Of a stretch of 64,000 nucleotides of DNA, positions 37,846 through 46,807 are shown piece by piece. Under the pieces are notes generated by a model, which ran no database searches, was not told where the DNA came from, and saw only the letters and a list, made by a program, of their open reading frames with translations. The translations under genes and the position numbers were made by a program. Every line of letters begins with the position of its first letter. Position 1 is the stretch's first letter. Source of the DNA: Burkholderia sp. Ax-1724. Lineage in GTDB: Bacteria > Pseudomonadota > Gammaproteobacteria > Burkholderiales > Burkholderiaceae. The stretch is taken from the NCBI RefSeq assembly GCF_011752995.1, contig NZ_VWWL01000011.1, forward strand, positions 1 through 64,000, read 5' to 3'.

Positions 37846-39064
37846 ATGTCAAATCAACGCATCTCTGGAAATCCTTCCGGTCAGTGGCACAGCTATTCCG
37901 AATTAGCCCCCTCGCAGACCAACAACAACTCTGTGCCGTCCTCTGGCCGGCGTGCCAGCGCCGCTCAGTTTGGGGGCCTCGCCCCTGTCTCGCATCCGTC
38001 AACACTTCAGCCCAGCATGGTAAGCGGATCGTCTACCGCGTGGCTCCACGCATTCCGGAATTCTAGCGATGCTGGTGAACGCGCGCTGGCCGGAGCGGTC
38101 ATATCAGCCATCCAGAACGGTTCGTTAGCCTTAGGCAGTCCCGCGTCACAAAGCGCCATGCGGGCGCAATACGGGCAACTGCTGGAAACGACTCATGGCA
38201 CTGTCTCGCTCGTCGTCAATTTGAGGACGCGCGCCGACGGACACTTCGACCTTGTCTCAGCTGGCATGCGGGATTCAGCAAATCCAAACAGGCGGGTAAT
38301 CATCTCTGCACCCCAGAACGCCAGCACTTCTGGGGCAGGCGCAACCGATCCCGAATTCGGCACCGTTGCTGCCTTTTGCCCCGTCACAAGCTCAAATGCC
38401 GCAGTTTCCTGTTCAGTATTCCGGAGTTCCGGTGGCCGGCTCGTCTTCTCAACCGTTGCAACCCGTGGTCGCTCTGCCTGCGTTTTCTCCATCGATCAGC
38501 CGGGGTATTACGCAAATCGTGAACGAATTGCCACGCTGGGAGCAGCAGGCAGCGCGCGCCGAGATCGAAACCAAACTGCGTTCCATGCCTGCGGACGAAC
38601 AGCAAACTCTGCTTATGCACTTGAATACGCGACTCTCCGGAAAGGCAAGTGATACAAAGCCAGCCGTCATCCGGAATTGGGCTGCCACAGACTCAGTCGC
38701 CACGGTCATTGAAGGGCGCGACATGCGGACTGATCGCGAGCGCGAATTACAGACTGCTCTCGCAGATCAAAACAGTAATCCGGACTTCAGGATATCTCGC
38801 GATGAGGTATTGGGCATGCTACGGGGGGCTCAGAGAAGGGCTGCCATGCATATCGGCATCGGCCCATACGGAACCGGGACCCATTACGTTAGCGTCTTGT
38901 ATCGGCGCGTTTTTCGCGATAGTCGGGGACCTGTGGCTGCGATAAACGATATCCGTGACTTGATCGCTCCGCTTAACGAACAGCAACGCTACCAAGCCAT
39001 TAAGGATTGGATTCCCCGTTACCAGGATTTTTTTCGCGGCGTTCTTTTAACGATGCGGCACTAG
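37846..39064 (+). pseudogene. candidate type III effector, frameshifted
   Basis: Two frames together give about 405 residues. The first, from ATG 37846, starts MSNQRISGNPSGQWHSY with a Ser/Asn/Pro/Gln-rich first 60 residues, as in type III secretion signals. It loses coherence near 38335. The second frame continues with a Pro/Gln-rich linker and a helical domain (ITQIVNELPRWEQQAARAE, then GIGPYGTGTHYVSVLYRR) to the TAG at 39062-39064. One extra base in the GGGG at 38332-38335 would explain the shift; sequencing error is possible. No family recognised. Preceded by an hrpII-box-like motif. Confidence 0.45.
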
Positions 39065-39408
39065 GTAATCGGGGCTGTGTCACGTGAGGACCCTTAATGA
39101 TTTCGTTCGTTGTTGGATTTGAGCTATAGGACTGGCGAGGTGGAGCGCAAAGCGTCCTAGTTGTCTGCAAGCGTACTAATAGACAAAAAAGCCTCATAGC
39201 TTGGTGTGGCTTGGAACGAAAAATACATATCAATGCAGGTAGGCCGATATCACAATAGATCGGTGCGCGTCGCGAAGATGATATGTGGCTTAATGCGTCC
39301 CCGCGATTTGGTTCATGTGATCGCTGGAATTATGCTGCTGGATGAGGGCGCACGCAGAATACGTTCGCGCAATTTGGCGAACATGCTGAAAAGTATTTGC
39401 AAGATTTG
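39065..39408. other. gene-free AT-richer interval
   Basis: Short frames on both strands have no ribosome site and no recognisable family. The interval separates the effector-like gene from the tRNA-like scar and is probably decayed mobile DNA. Confidence 0.5.
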
Positions 39409-39455
39409 CTGCCATCTGAAGGCAGGGATTGCTGGTTCGATCCCAGTCGGGCGCC
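39409..39455 (+). other. tRNA 3'-half remnant, probable integration scar
   Basis: The segment folds as the 3' half of a tRNA with correct spacing. Anticodon stem CTGCC/GGCAG has a 7-nt loop ATCTGAA. A 5-nt variable region follows, then T-stem GCTGG/CCAGT with loop TTCGATC, and a 7-nt acceptor strand CGGGCGC. No matching 5' half (acceptor GCGCCCG and D-arm) is found upstream. The CGGGCGC strand is like tRNA-Arg genes, but the anticodon position reads CTG, so identity is unsure. Tyrosine integrases commonly use tRNA 3' ends, and an integrase fragment begins 67 bp downstream. Confidence 0.5.
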
Positions 39456-39521
39456 AAGCCTCATAAGGCTTTCAGCGATTTCGCTACTTCATCGATTTCC
39501 CCCAGTGCAGTGAAAATACAG

Positions 39522-39734
39522 TTAGCCGGCTGCCAGGTGCAGTTCCGTCTCGCTCGTATGCGGCACAACCCACTGCGCAAGATGATCCGCGCTCAGGTGT
39601 GCATACCGCTGCACCATCTCCAGCGTTTCCCACCCGCCCAATTCCTTCAGCACCTGTAGCGGCGTGCCGCGTTGCACATGCCAGCTCGCCCACGTGTGTC
39701 GCAGATCGCGCCAGCGGAAATCGCGGTTAAACAT
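39522..39734 (-). pseudogene. tyrosine integrase, C-terminal fragment
   Basis: About 70 residues matching the end of phage/island integrases: [16 protein letters not shown] (Arg and His of the catalytic set), then [16 protein letters not shown] with the nucleophilic Tyr region. The N-terminal and core domains are gone, apparently cut off where the recombinase gene begins at 39748. Its 3' end faces the tRNA-like scar. Confidence 0.85.
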
Positions 39735-39747
39735 GCAGCATGAAAAT

Positions 39748-40322
39748 ATGCCCGAGACCCTGATTGGCTATGTGCGGTGCTCGACCGACAGACAGGATCT
39801 GACCGCCCAGCAGCGGGCGCTCATGGAACTGGGGGCGCCCCGGACGCATCTACACGGATCGCGGCCTGACCGATACCCATCGCGCACGCCCCGAACTCGA
39901 TCAGGCTCTGGGCCGTACGTCGTGGCGATACGCTCATCGCCCCGAAGCTCGACCGGCTGACGCGGTCGGTGCCGGATGCGCGCGACATCGCGGATTCGCT
40001 CGTCACGCGCGGCATGAAACTGGCAGTCGGGTTAAGCGTCTACGATCCGGCCGACCCAATGGGCAAGATGTTCTTCAACATCCCGGCGACGTTCGCGGAA
40101 TTCGAAACCGACCTGATCCGTCTGCGCATCCGCGAGGGGATGGCCATCGCACGAGCGAAGGGGAAGCTCCGTGGCAAGCAACCGAAGCTCTCCATCAAGC
40201 AGCAGAAGGAACTGCGCCGGATGCACGAAAGCGGCAAGCACTCGATCAGCGATCTGGCTGAATTGTTCTCGGTATCCCACCCGACCGTGTATCAGACGCT
40301 TGCACGTTTTCCAGAGCGTTGA
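39748..40322 (+). pseudogene. serine recombinase (resolvase/invertase), frameshifted
   Basis: The N-terminus [21 protein letters not shown] has the catalytic Ser of the resolvase family. The sequence then changes frame near 39840 (at the C-run of GCGCCCCGG) and again near 39910. Middle segments RIYTDRGLTDTHRARPELDQAL, LDRLTRSVPDARDIADSL and FAEFETDLIRLRIREGMAIAR, and a C-terminal helix-turn-helix (ISDLAELFSVSHPTVYQTL), are recognisable. Two shifts make it inactive. Confidence 0.85.
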
Positions 40323-40366
40323 GCGCTTTACAAATGCGCTGACCGTTTCGCCAAAACGGCATGCTT

Positions 40367-41236
40367 TTATTGAACGAAATCGATCTTCTTTTCCCCTGAC
40401 ACTACATCTCTTACCCAATCTTCATTATTTGCGAGGTATTCCTTATACCCACCATACGAATTTGCCAGTATTTTTCCATCGGCAACCCATTTATCCATCT
40501 TCTTTGAGAAAAAATCATTAAAATAAGGTGCCGAACAAGATATGTTACACCATGGGTCACATATAATTATATCTTCACTCCATTTACTCATATCGCTCCC
40601 CATATCGAAACCCATGTAGTCAGGGTGCGATGGTGGCAGTACAGCTGCGAAAGCGTGTGTTCCAACAACCCCGCCAATCCCGATCTTGACCGCCTTTAAA
40701 TTATTCTTCAATAACATGTCGACTGCGAGTCGAGACAATTCACCACAGTTATGTGCTTTCGATTTTTTTATGTTATCCAAAGTATAATTTTTATATAGTT
40801 CACCCATTTGATTTGCCGCCTCACAAACCCTGCGTATTTCGGAGTCTCTTTCCGCATGGAGTCGAATTTTGTTGCAGGACTTCAAATTTGGATGTTTGTA
40901 ATATAAATTCCTTACATCCTCCAAGACTACTTGCGCGATGGCTCTTTTAGTCTCCAATGTCATGGGAGATTTCGAAAATACCGCATGGGGCATCGTTATT
41001 GTGCGTGTTTCGGCAGAAGGTTGAGCAGCAGTACCAGAAGTGTATGCCGTTTGAGCCGCTGGAGATTTGAGTTTGGGTGGCCGGTTTTGGGAAATCTGGT
41101 CGAACCGCGCGTCGGAGTACTGAGACCGTGACGATGACAACGCCGACGCCTGCGCGGGCGAAGACGACGACCCCAACGTATCGAGCGCATAGTCGTGCCC
41201 GTGAGAATCCACTAGTTTTGAATGAATGCAGCCCAT
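40367..41236 (-). CDS. candidate host-acylated type III effector with Cys-His-Asp triad
   Basis: 289 residues, visibly lower GC than the surrounding core genes. It starts MGCIHSK: Gly2 for N-myristoylation and Cys3 for palmitoylation, a plasma-membrane signal used by eukaryotic hosts and by plant-pathogen effectors such as the XopE/HopX group. Residues 20-85 are Ser/Ala/Pro/Gln-rich. The C-terminal domain has candidate catalytic residues in AHNCGELSRLAVDML (Cys164), GTHAFAAVLP (His194) and IICDPWCN (Asp227), the order found in papain- and transglutaminase-fold enzymes. There is no signal peptide. A perfect hrpII-box-like motif lies 67 bp upstream. The family is not identified. Confidence 0.65.
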   Translation of the reverse strand: MGCIHSKLVDSHGHDYALDTLGSSSSPAQASALSSSRSQYSDARFDQISQNRPPKLKSPAAQTAYTSGTAAQPSAETRTITMPHAVFSKSPMTLETKRAIAQVVLEDVRNLYYKHPNLKSCNKIRLHAERDSEIRRVCEAANQMGELYKNYTLDNIKKSKAHNCGELSRLAVDMLLKNNLKAVKIGIGGVVGTHAFAAVLPPSHPDYMGFDMGSDMSKWSEDIIICDPWCNISCSAPYFNDFFSKKMDKWVADGKILANSYGGYKEYLANNEDWVRDVVSGEKKIDFVQ

Positions 41237-41303
41237 TATCGTCCGACAACATCAGAGAAACTATCAGCATGCACAATCCTCCGGCGCTGCACTATCGCTC
41301 TCG

Positions 41304-41327
41304 CGAAAAAAAGTTGCTCATTGCGAA
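41304..41327 (-). promoter_or_regulatory. hrpII-box-like motif TTCG-N16-TTCG
   Basis: On the minus strand TTCG (41327-41324), 16 nt, then TTCG (41307-41304), pointing at the effector candidate whose ATG is 67 bp downstream. Spacing and orientation fit HrpB-regulated promoters. The rest of the 41237-41558 gap is gene-free. Confidence 0.55.
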
Positions 41328-41558
41328 CGCTCTCGCCTAGGCCCTTCCAGTAAACCATTGCGTGATTCCTTTTTCGTGTTTTCCATAGATTTCACAATTA
41401 AATGGGGTCTATGGAACCCCGCGCGCTTCACTCCTCCGTCAAGCTCGTTCGCGAGGCTTAACTGACCTCCCTGTTCCATTGCTCCTCAGACCCCGAATAG
41501 AGCCGTGCGCCAAATGGCGTGAAGCGGGGGCTAGTACAACATCCCTCAAATAGCTTTA

Positions 41559-42403
41559 GTGTTAGGCACTTTCGGCCAAACTTGGTAACCAGGCTGGATG
41601 CCAGAACGCAAACCCTACCCAACAGATGTATCGGACGAGGAATGGAGCTTCGCCGCTCCGTACCTCGTCCTGATGAGCGAAGATGCGCCGCAGCGCCGAT
41701 ATGAACTGCGCGAAATGTTCAACGCATTGCGCTGGATAGCGCACGCTGGTGCATCGTGGCGCATGCTGCCGACCAACTTCCCGCCGTGGGAGATGGTCTA
41801 TCAGCAAACACCACGCTGGCTCAACGCGGGTTGCTTCGAGGCGATGGTCAACGATTTGCGTTCGGTGCTGCGCGTGGCGCAAGCGCGCCAGGGCCAGCCC
41901 AGTGCGGTGATTCTGGACGCACGTTGCAATCCACATGCGAAAGCGGACCACGTGCGGGCTATGACGGACACAAGCGCAAGCGAGGCAGCAAGGTTCATAT
42001 GGCCGTCGACACGTTGGGTCTGCTGCTTGCGGTACACATTACGCCCTCCAATGAGCAGGAACGTGCGCAGGTGGGTGAGCTTGCGCGCCAGGTCCAGCAC
42101 GTCACGGGGCAGACCCTGAAACTCGCCTTTGCTGACCAGGGCTATACGGGCGACATGGCTGCGCAGGCTGCTCGCGACGAGGGAATGCAATTGCAGATCA
42201 TCAAACTGCCCGGGACGAAGAAAGGATTCGTGCTATTGCCGCGTCGCTGGGTGGTTGAACGCAGCTTTGGCTGGCCGAACCGCTTCCGGCGGCTGGCACG
42301 CGATTACGAGCGCCTGCCCGAAACCCTTGCAGGCCTGCACTTCGTTGTCTTCGCCATGCTTATGCTCGTTCATGCTGTGCCAATTATCCAAAGTGCCTAA
42401 CAC
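41559..42403 (+). mobile_element. IS5-family insertion sequence
   Basis: Terminal repeats GTGTTAGGCACTTT (41559-41572) and AAAGTGCCTAACAC (42390-42403) are perfect inverted copies of 14 bp around a transposase gene. I see no clear target duplication. The right end touches the 3' end of the next gene. Confidence 0.8.
41598..42400 (+). pseudogene. IS5-family transposase, frameshifted
   Basis: The first frame (MPERKPYPTDVSDEEW, then GASWRMLPTNFPPWEMVYQQ) is the N-terminal DUF4096-like domain. The DDE part (GYDGHKRKRGSKVHM, TLKLAFADQGYTG, RRWVVERSFGW) continues in another frame. The break falls near 41920, where the usual LDGRTLQSTCESG has lost bases, damaging the first catalytic Asp region. The copy is probably immobile on its own. 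Confidence 0.85.
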
Positions 42404-42406
42404 GCT

Positions 42407-42901
42407 CTAGTCTGCCGCATCGTACTGGTGATAGCCGAGGTAGCCGTTATGGGTGTCCTCTACCTTGGTGATTCGCCGGTGCGCGTTCTCCTTCGCGACG
42501 AACACCACGAGGTTTTGCCTATCCTGTGGCTTCACGCCAAAAGTCACCGGTATAACGGCCACGCCATCGAGCATGATGGCAGGATGCACGAGCATCGTTT
42601 CAAGCCATACATGCGGGTCGAGATCCTGAACGCGCGTGAAGTAGTCGGCATCCCCAGGGAGACGGTGGTGTTTGTAGTCGTCTCTCAACGTATCTACCGT
42701 GTTTTTCGACACGTAGCGATAGATGGCGTTGTCCGTTAGCTGAAAGTAGTGGGCATCGCGCGTGTCCTGCTTTCCGATGTACCAGGTGTAGAACTCCCGG
42801 ACCGTCGCTTCGGGCGTCTCCGCCGCCACGGCGGACTGCATGATGCTCAAGCCCAGAACAACGGCCAGCAAGGCGAACGTGCGCAAGAAAATGTTTTTCA
42901 T
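42407..42901 (-). CDS. DUF3828-like periplasmic protein
   Basis: 164 residues with a signal peptide ending SAVAAE. The mature part starts TPEATVREFYTWYIGKQ and has beta-rich sequence with PVTFGVKPQDRQNLVVFV and a DxHNGYLG end, resembling DUF3828 secreted proteins of unknown function. The stop codon lies 4 bp from the insertion-sequence end, so the original C-terminus may have been altered. Confidence 0.6.
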   Translation of the reverse strand: MKNIFLRTFALLAVVLGLSIMQSAVAAETPEATVREFYTWYIGKQDTRDAHYFQLTDNAIYRYVSKNTVDTLRDDYKHHRLPGDADYFTRVQDLDPHVWLETMLVHPAIMLDGVAVIPVTFGVKPQDRQNLVVFVAKENAHRRITKVEDTHNGYLGYHQYDAAD

Positions 42902-43417
42902 CGTCAGTCGTGTCGATAGATTTTGTCGGCGGGCCGGTTTTCACAAAGGAGTTCCACGGTATTGGATTGTCGTGCAAACGAGTAGTGGCAAACGGCCCTC
43001 GTAAACACAAACCGTGTCCCGATGAATAGCAAAGCGGTTGACCTGGCACGCCATGACCGTCGATCTACCTGATAGATCAGCCGCGAGGTACTGGCGACCA
43101 AACATTGCAGAAGGTGAACTCCACGATATCTCTCTGCTCGCGCGAACGGGTATCTAAGCCAGCCCGTTCAGCAGACACTCGCATTTTCCTGTTCACATTC
43201 CCATCCAACGTTCCCACTCCCCCGCGAAAACCCACCTTGAGACGCCCGCGCCATTTATCGAGCGTTTCCCACGTTCTCCGCTTCGCCGCCTCCTTTTACA
43301 GTGAGCCATCGATTGCGTGAACGCAACAACCGCTGCCGCGCCGGTCAAGCACATCACGGCCGGCTCGCGAGTCGCTCGCGCCAGCTAGTCGATCGGCTCG
43401 ATCTATCGAACGAAGGC
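42902..43417. other. gene-free interval
   Basis: No reading frame here has a convincing ribosome site and protein-like sequence. A short palindrome GATCTACCTGATAGATC lies near 43063-43079. Confidence 0.5.
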
Positions 43418-43442
43418 GGCGGGACGCGCACAGCGTCCCGCC
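43418..43442 (-). terminator. terminator-like hairpin after DUF4126 gene
   Basis: A perfect 10-bp GC-rich stem (43418-43427 with 43433-43442) with a 5-nt loop lies 15 bp beyond the stop of the leftward membrane-protein gene. No T-run. Confidence 0.55.
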
Positions 43443-43457
43443 ATTGACAGAAAATCC

Positions 43458-43949
43458 TCATAAGCCGTGCAGCGACACGACGAGCAGCACAGCAACGACA
43501 ATCGCCACCACGTCTTCAATCAGCGCCGCCGGCGCATCGCGCCCGAACATTCGCGCCAGCGCGCCGCGCGCCTTGGCCCCGCCGAGCGTGCCGATGATCG
43601 CACCGACCGCACCGAGCACCGCCCCGAGTACGCCGACGATCGCACCACCCGCGAGACCGCCATGCGCCCCGCTGATCGCCGCGCCGCTCAACGCACCGAG
43701 CACGATGCGCGCGCCGAACTGCAGCGGCACCTTGCGGCTCGGTGTTTCGGGCAACTGATCGGTAATCAGTTCGACCACGGCCAGCACGGTGAAGATATAC
43801 GGGGTGGCAGCAAAACCGAAAAAAGCGAGCGGCGTGCCTTGCAAGGGCAGCCATCCCAGACGCGCGGCCCAACTGACGGCGGTGGGTGCAATCATGGCGC
43901 GCAGGCCGGCGACGACACCGATGAGCAAAGCCAGAACATACACGGACAT
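43458..43949 (-). CDS. DUF4126 membrane protein
   Basis: 163 residues with four to five hydrophobic helices. The start VYVLALLIGVVAGLRAMIAPTAVSW, the Gly-rich GALSGAAISG..GGAIVGVLGAVLGAVGA segment and the C-terminal helix are typical of DUF4126 inner-membrane proteins. Function unknown. Its upstream gap to the LysR gene (43950-44279) shows nothing definite. Confidence 0.85.
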   Translation of the reverse strand: MSVYVLALLIGVVAGLRAMIAPTAVSWAARLGWLPLQGTPLAFFGFAATPYIFTVLAVVELITDQLPETPSRKVPLQFGARIVLGALSGAAISGAHGGLAGGAIVGVLGAVLGAVGAIIGTLGGAKARGALARMFGRDAPAALIEDVVAIVVAVLLVVSLHGL

Positions 43950-44279
43950 AGCGGGCTCCCGATCGAGGGTAATGACGTACGGTTGAACGAGCCGACGCCT
44001 TCACTCGCGCGCCGGCGGAACATGTCGATCATTCCATCTGAACAGTCAACTTCTCGCTACACATCGAGGCAACCGCCGTAGCCGCCCGTCACCGTCCCCT
44101 CCCTGCCGCTTCACGCCGCGCGCCCGTTATCGTCCAGGCGTCGCCGCGCCGGTGCTCGCCCTCTTCGATGCGGCCCTAGTGTCGCACAATTCTTCTGAAC
44201 AAAATCTGACGCGACGATATACGGTCGCCGTCAACGATGCTAATTTATCCAGCTCACAAGAAAATCTAATGCCTGCACC

Positions 44280-45146
44280 ATGAGACCGTATCTTCCGCTG
44301 AACGCGTTGCGCGCCTTCGAATCGTCCGCGCGACATCTGAGCTTCACGCGCGCCGCGCTCGAACTGAACGTGACCCAGGCTGCCGTCAGCCAGCAGGTCC
44401 GCTCGCTCGAAGAACGGCTCGGCACCGCGTTGTTCAAGCGTCTGCCGCGCGGCCTCGCGATGACCGAAGAAGGTCTCGCGCTGCGCCCGGTACTCTCCGA
44501 TGCATTCGATCGCATCGAGGCCGTACTCAGGCGGTTCGACGGCGGTCACTTTCATGAGGTGCTGAGGGTCGGCGTGGTGGGCACGTTTGCGGTCGGCTGG
44601 CTGATGCCGCGGCTCAAATCGTTTCGCGACGCGCATCCGTTCGTCGAACTGCAACTGCTGACGAACAACAACCTCGTCGATCTCGCGACCGAGGGCCTCG
44701 ATTTCGCGATCCGTTTCGGCGACGGCACATGGCCCGGCTCGCTCGCGACAAAACTGCTCGACGCGCCGCTCACGCTGCTCTGCACGCCGGAGACCGCTGC
44801 GCGTCTCGCGCGACCCGACGATCTCGCCAACGAAACCTTGCTGCGCTCCTATCGCGTGGACGACTGGATGAGCTGGTTTGCCGCCGCCGGCATCGCGCCG
44901 CGGCCGGTGCGCGGGCCGGTGTTCGATTCGTCGCGGCTGATGGCGGAAGCCGCGATGCAGGGCGCAGGCATCGCACTCGCGCCCGCACTGATGTTCGAGC
45001 ATGAGATCAACACGGGACGTCTCGTGCGCCCGTTCGACGTGGAAGTCCAGGCGGGCAGCTACTGGCTGACCTGTCTGAAGAGCAAGCCGATGACACCGGC
45101 AATGGTGCTATTCAGTCAATGGATCACGAAGGCCGCGGCCGCTTAG
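44280..45146 (+). CDS. LysR-family transcriptional regulator (GcvA-like)
   Basis: 288 residues. The N-terminal winged helix-turn-helix (PLNALRAFESSARHLSFTRAALELNVTQAAVSQQV) is followed by a type 2 periplasmic-binding-like effector domain. The wording PYLPLNALRAFE and ERLGTALFKRLPRGLAMTEEG matches the GcvA/AmpR subgroup. No obvious target gene is adjacent, and the ligand is unknown. Confidence 0.92.
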   Translation: MRPYLPLNALRAFESSARHLSFTRAALELNVTQAAVSQQVRSLEERLGTALFKRLPRGLAMTEEGLALRPVLSDAFDRIEAVLRRFDGGHFHEVLRVGVVGTFAVGWLMPRLKSFRDAHPFVELQLLTNNNLVDLATEGLDFAIRFGDGTWPGSLATKLLDAPLTLLCTPETAARLARPDDLANETLLRSYRVDDWMSWFAAAGIAPRPVRGPVFDSSRLMAEAAMQGAGIALAPALMFEHEINTGRLVRPFDVEVQAGSYWLTCLKSKPMTPAMVLFSQWITKAAAA

Positions 45147-45216
45147 GGATTTGCATGATTTGCATCTCGAGGCCCGAAGCTTGTGCCGACTTGAAACTGC
45201 TTGAGACTACTTGAAA

Positions 45217-45468
45217 CTAGCAGGCGGGCACCGCGCGGCATTGTCCGCTCATTGCAGGCCGCTCGGCTTGCGGCGGAAACACGTTCCATGAGCCGTCGCC
45301 GTGACGGAAGAAGAAGATCGACAGCAGTCCTTCGGGCTTCAGCGCCTCGACGCAGACATAACGCTGCGAGGTGCGATGGCAGAACCGCACGACGCGCGCG
45401 GGCGTCGACGGCGTTGGCGCGAGCCATTTGTCGACGGCCCAGCGCAAGGTTTTTTCGACGGCAACCAT
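45217..45468 (-). CDS. small hypothetical protein downstream of the LRAT gene
   Basis: 83 residues with GGAG upstream of the ATG at 45468. No domain recognised; it contains four Cys and an aromatic FFFRHGDGSWNVFP stretch. It follows the LRAT-family gene by 54 bp on the same strand and is probably co-transcribed. Confidence 0.5.
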   Translation of the reverse strand: MVAVEKTLRWAVDKWLAPTPSTPARVVRFCHRTSQRYVCVEALKPEGLLSIFFFRHGDGSWNVFPPQAERPAMSGQCRAVPAC

Positions 45469-45522
45469 GATGCTCTCCTCGAATCTTCTGCTGCTGCGCG
45501 CGCGGCCCCGATTGCGCTACGT

Positions 45523-46044
45523 TCACGCGAGTTGCGCGACGCGCGCACTACGTCCGCGGCTTTTTGCACCGTTGCTCGCCCCGCTTTCGACGAACGCCTT
45601 CACGAGACACATCAGCGCGCGCATACCCGTACGCGGATGGCGCAGGCAGCAATGCACCTGTTCGCTGCGGCTTTCGCCGAGCAGGCACCATGCGCAGAAG
45701 TGTTCGCAGTTATTGGTCAGCAGGCGGTAGCGGTTTTCGCCGAGACGCGAACGCGCGCGGCGCACCGCTTCGTCGCCGGCATAGCGGGCGCTCGGCGTCG
45801 GACGGATCGACAGCGGATGACCGGCCGCGAAGCGCGCGATCTCCACTTCCTCGACCGGCCCGCGATGCGCCGAACTCGCAAAGCCCGCGTAATGAACAAC
45901 GCGGCCGTTGCCGACATAGATGCCGTGATGTTCGTAGCCGTTGCGTTGCGTGACGAGATGCGCGCCGATCGGCAGATCGATCGTCGATGATGCGTCACTG
46001 CGTTGCCGGCTTTCCTTGCCTGTATCGAGCGTGCGGGTGTTCAT
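45523..46044 (-). CDS. lecithin retinol acyltransferase (LRAT)-family protein
   Basis: 173 residues from the ATG at 46044 (GAGG site upstream). The LRAT/NlpC-P60-like catalytic elements are visible: YEHHGIYVGNGRVVHY with the His and LLTNNCEHFCAWCL with the nucleophilic Cys. Bacterial members are thiol acyltransferases or hydrolases acting on lipids or proteins; the substrate is unknown. It is divergent from the double-glycine peptide gene at 46515. Confidence 0.82.
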   Translation of the reverse strand: MNTRTLDTGKESRQRSDASSTIDLPIGAHLVTQRNGYEHHGIYVGNGRVVHYAGFASSAHRGPVEEVEIARFAAGHPLSIRPTPSARYAGDEAVRRARSRLGENRYRLLTNNCEHFCAWCLLGESRSEQVHCCLRHPRTGMRALMCLVKAFVESGASNGAKSRGRSARVAQLA

Positions 46045-46437
46045 GGCTGGCCTCGTTCGGATTTCCAACACGGTTGCGACAGCTTTTCGCATCATCCGGG
46101 CCATGCATGGAAAAGCCCTTGTTTACGGGGTTTTCGGCTGATTTCGGATTTTCTGAAGGGTGAGGATGTCGGCGGCAAGCCGACAGGATTCGCGTCGATA
46201 TGTTGGCGCGCGGCGCTCTTTTGCGGCACTCGTAGGAGCGCGTACCGCGCGGCAGGCCGGCCTCGGGAAAAACACCAGGAAGTCGTTCGACGTGTTGGGG
46301 CACACACCGATTCGAATGCGCGTGTGTTGGCCGCAGGCCGACTCATTGCCATTGGCGTCGTCCCTTGCATCACGCACGGCGTCCGGAATCGCCCGACAGT
46401 CAACGCACGGCCCGAAATGCGCGGCGCTCGGCACACA

Positions 46438-46454
46438 TTGGCATGGCACTTGCA
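46438..46454 (+). promoter_or_regulatory. sigma-54 promoter (-24/-12) of peptide 1
   Basis: TTGGCATGGCACTTGCA fits the YTGGCAYG-N4-TTGCW sigma-54 pattern, with GG and GC separated by 10 nt. It is 60 bp upstream of the peptide ATG. A sigma-54 activator gene lies 1.1 kb away in the same locus. The rest of the 46045-46514 gap shows no gene. Confidence 0.72.
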
Positions 46455-46514
46455 TCGTTGTCCGCAACATCCTTCAACCGCGCGCGTTGCACACGCGGCG
46501 AACCGGAGAACGCC

Positions 46515-46802
46515 ATGTCCCGCATCACAGTCGATGATCTCCCGCTGAACCTCGCGCTCGACCGCAAGGCGATGGCCGCGATTCGCGGCGGCGGTGGCGC
46601 GCCGTGGGTATATGGCTGGATTCAGCCCTACGTGCCGCAAACGCCGAGCATCGGACCCGTCGTCAATCTGTACGAGGTGTCCAACAACTTCTATGCTAAC
46701 CAGATGATCAACCAGTTCCAGTCGGTCGACGTGCGCAACACCGGCTCGAACTCGAACATCAACGTCTCTCCCGACGCACGCAGCAGAAACGATATGGTGT
46801 AG
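46515..46802 (+). CDS. double-glycine leader peptide 1
   Basis: 95 residues with CGGAGAA ribosome site. Residues 1-26 form a double-glycine leader with LD at 15-16, AM at 19-20, and IRGG at 23-26, the cleavage signal for C39 peptidases. The predicted mature part starts GGAPWVYGW and is rich in Asn, Ser, Gln, Tyr and Pro with no Cys. It aligns without gaps in the leader with peptide 2 (58825-59109). It would be cut and exported by the C39 ABC transporter of this locus. Antibacterial, signalling or fibre-forming roles are all possible. Confidence 0.75.
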   Translation: MSRITVDDLPLNLALDRKAMAAIRGGGGAPWVYGWIQPYVPQTPSIGPVVNLYEVSNNFYANQMINQFQSVDVRNTGSNSNINVSPDARSRNDMV

Positions 46803-46807
46803 CCGTT

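Noticed and set aside
39409..39455. Intact tRNA gene
   Set aside because: Only the anticodon arm, T arm and 3' acceptor strand are present; no D arm or 5' acceptor strand can be found upstream.
39206..39466. 86-codon frame across the tRNA-like scar
   Set aside because: It runs through the tRNA structure and has no ribosome site or family match.
43105..43320. 71-codon frame in the gap before the DUF4126 gene
   Set aside because: No ribosome site, no protein-like pattern and no conserved neighbour.
46365..46514. N-terminal extension of peptide 1 by 50 residues
   Set aside because: The stretch contains the sigma-54 promoter and lacks a ribosome site. The ATG at 46515 has one and aligns with peptide 2.
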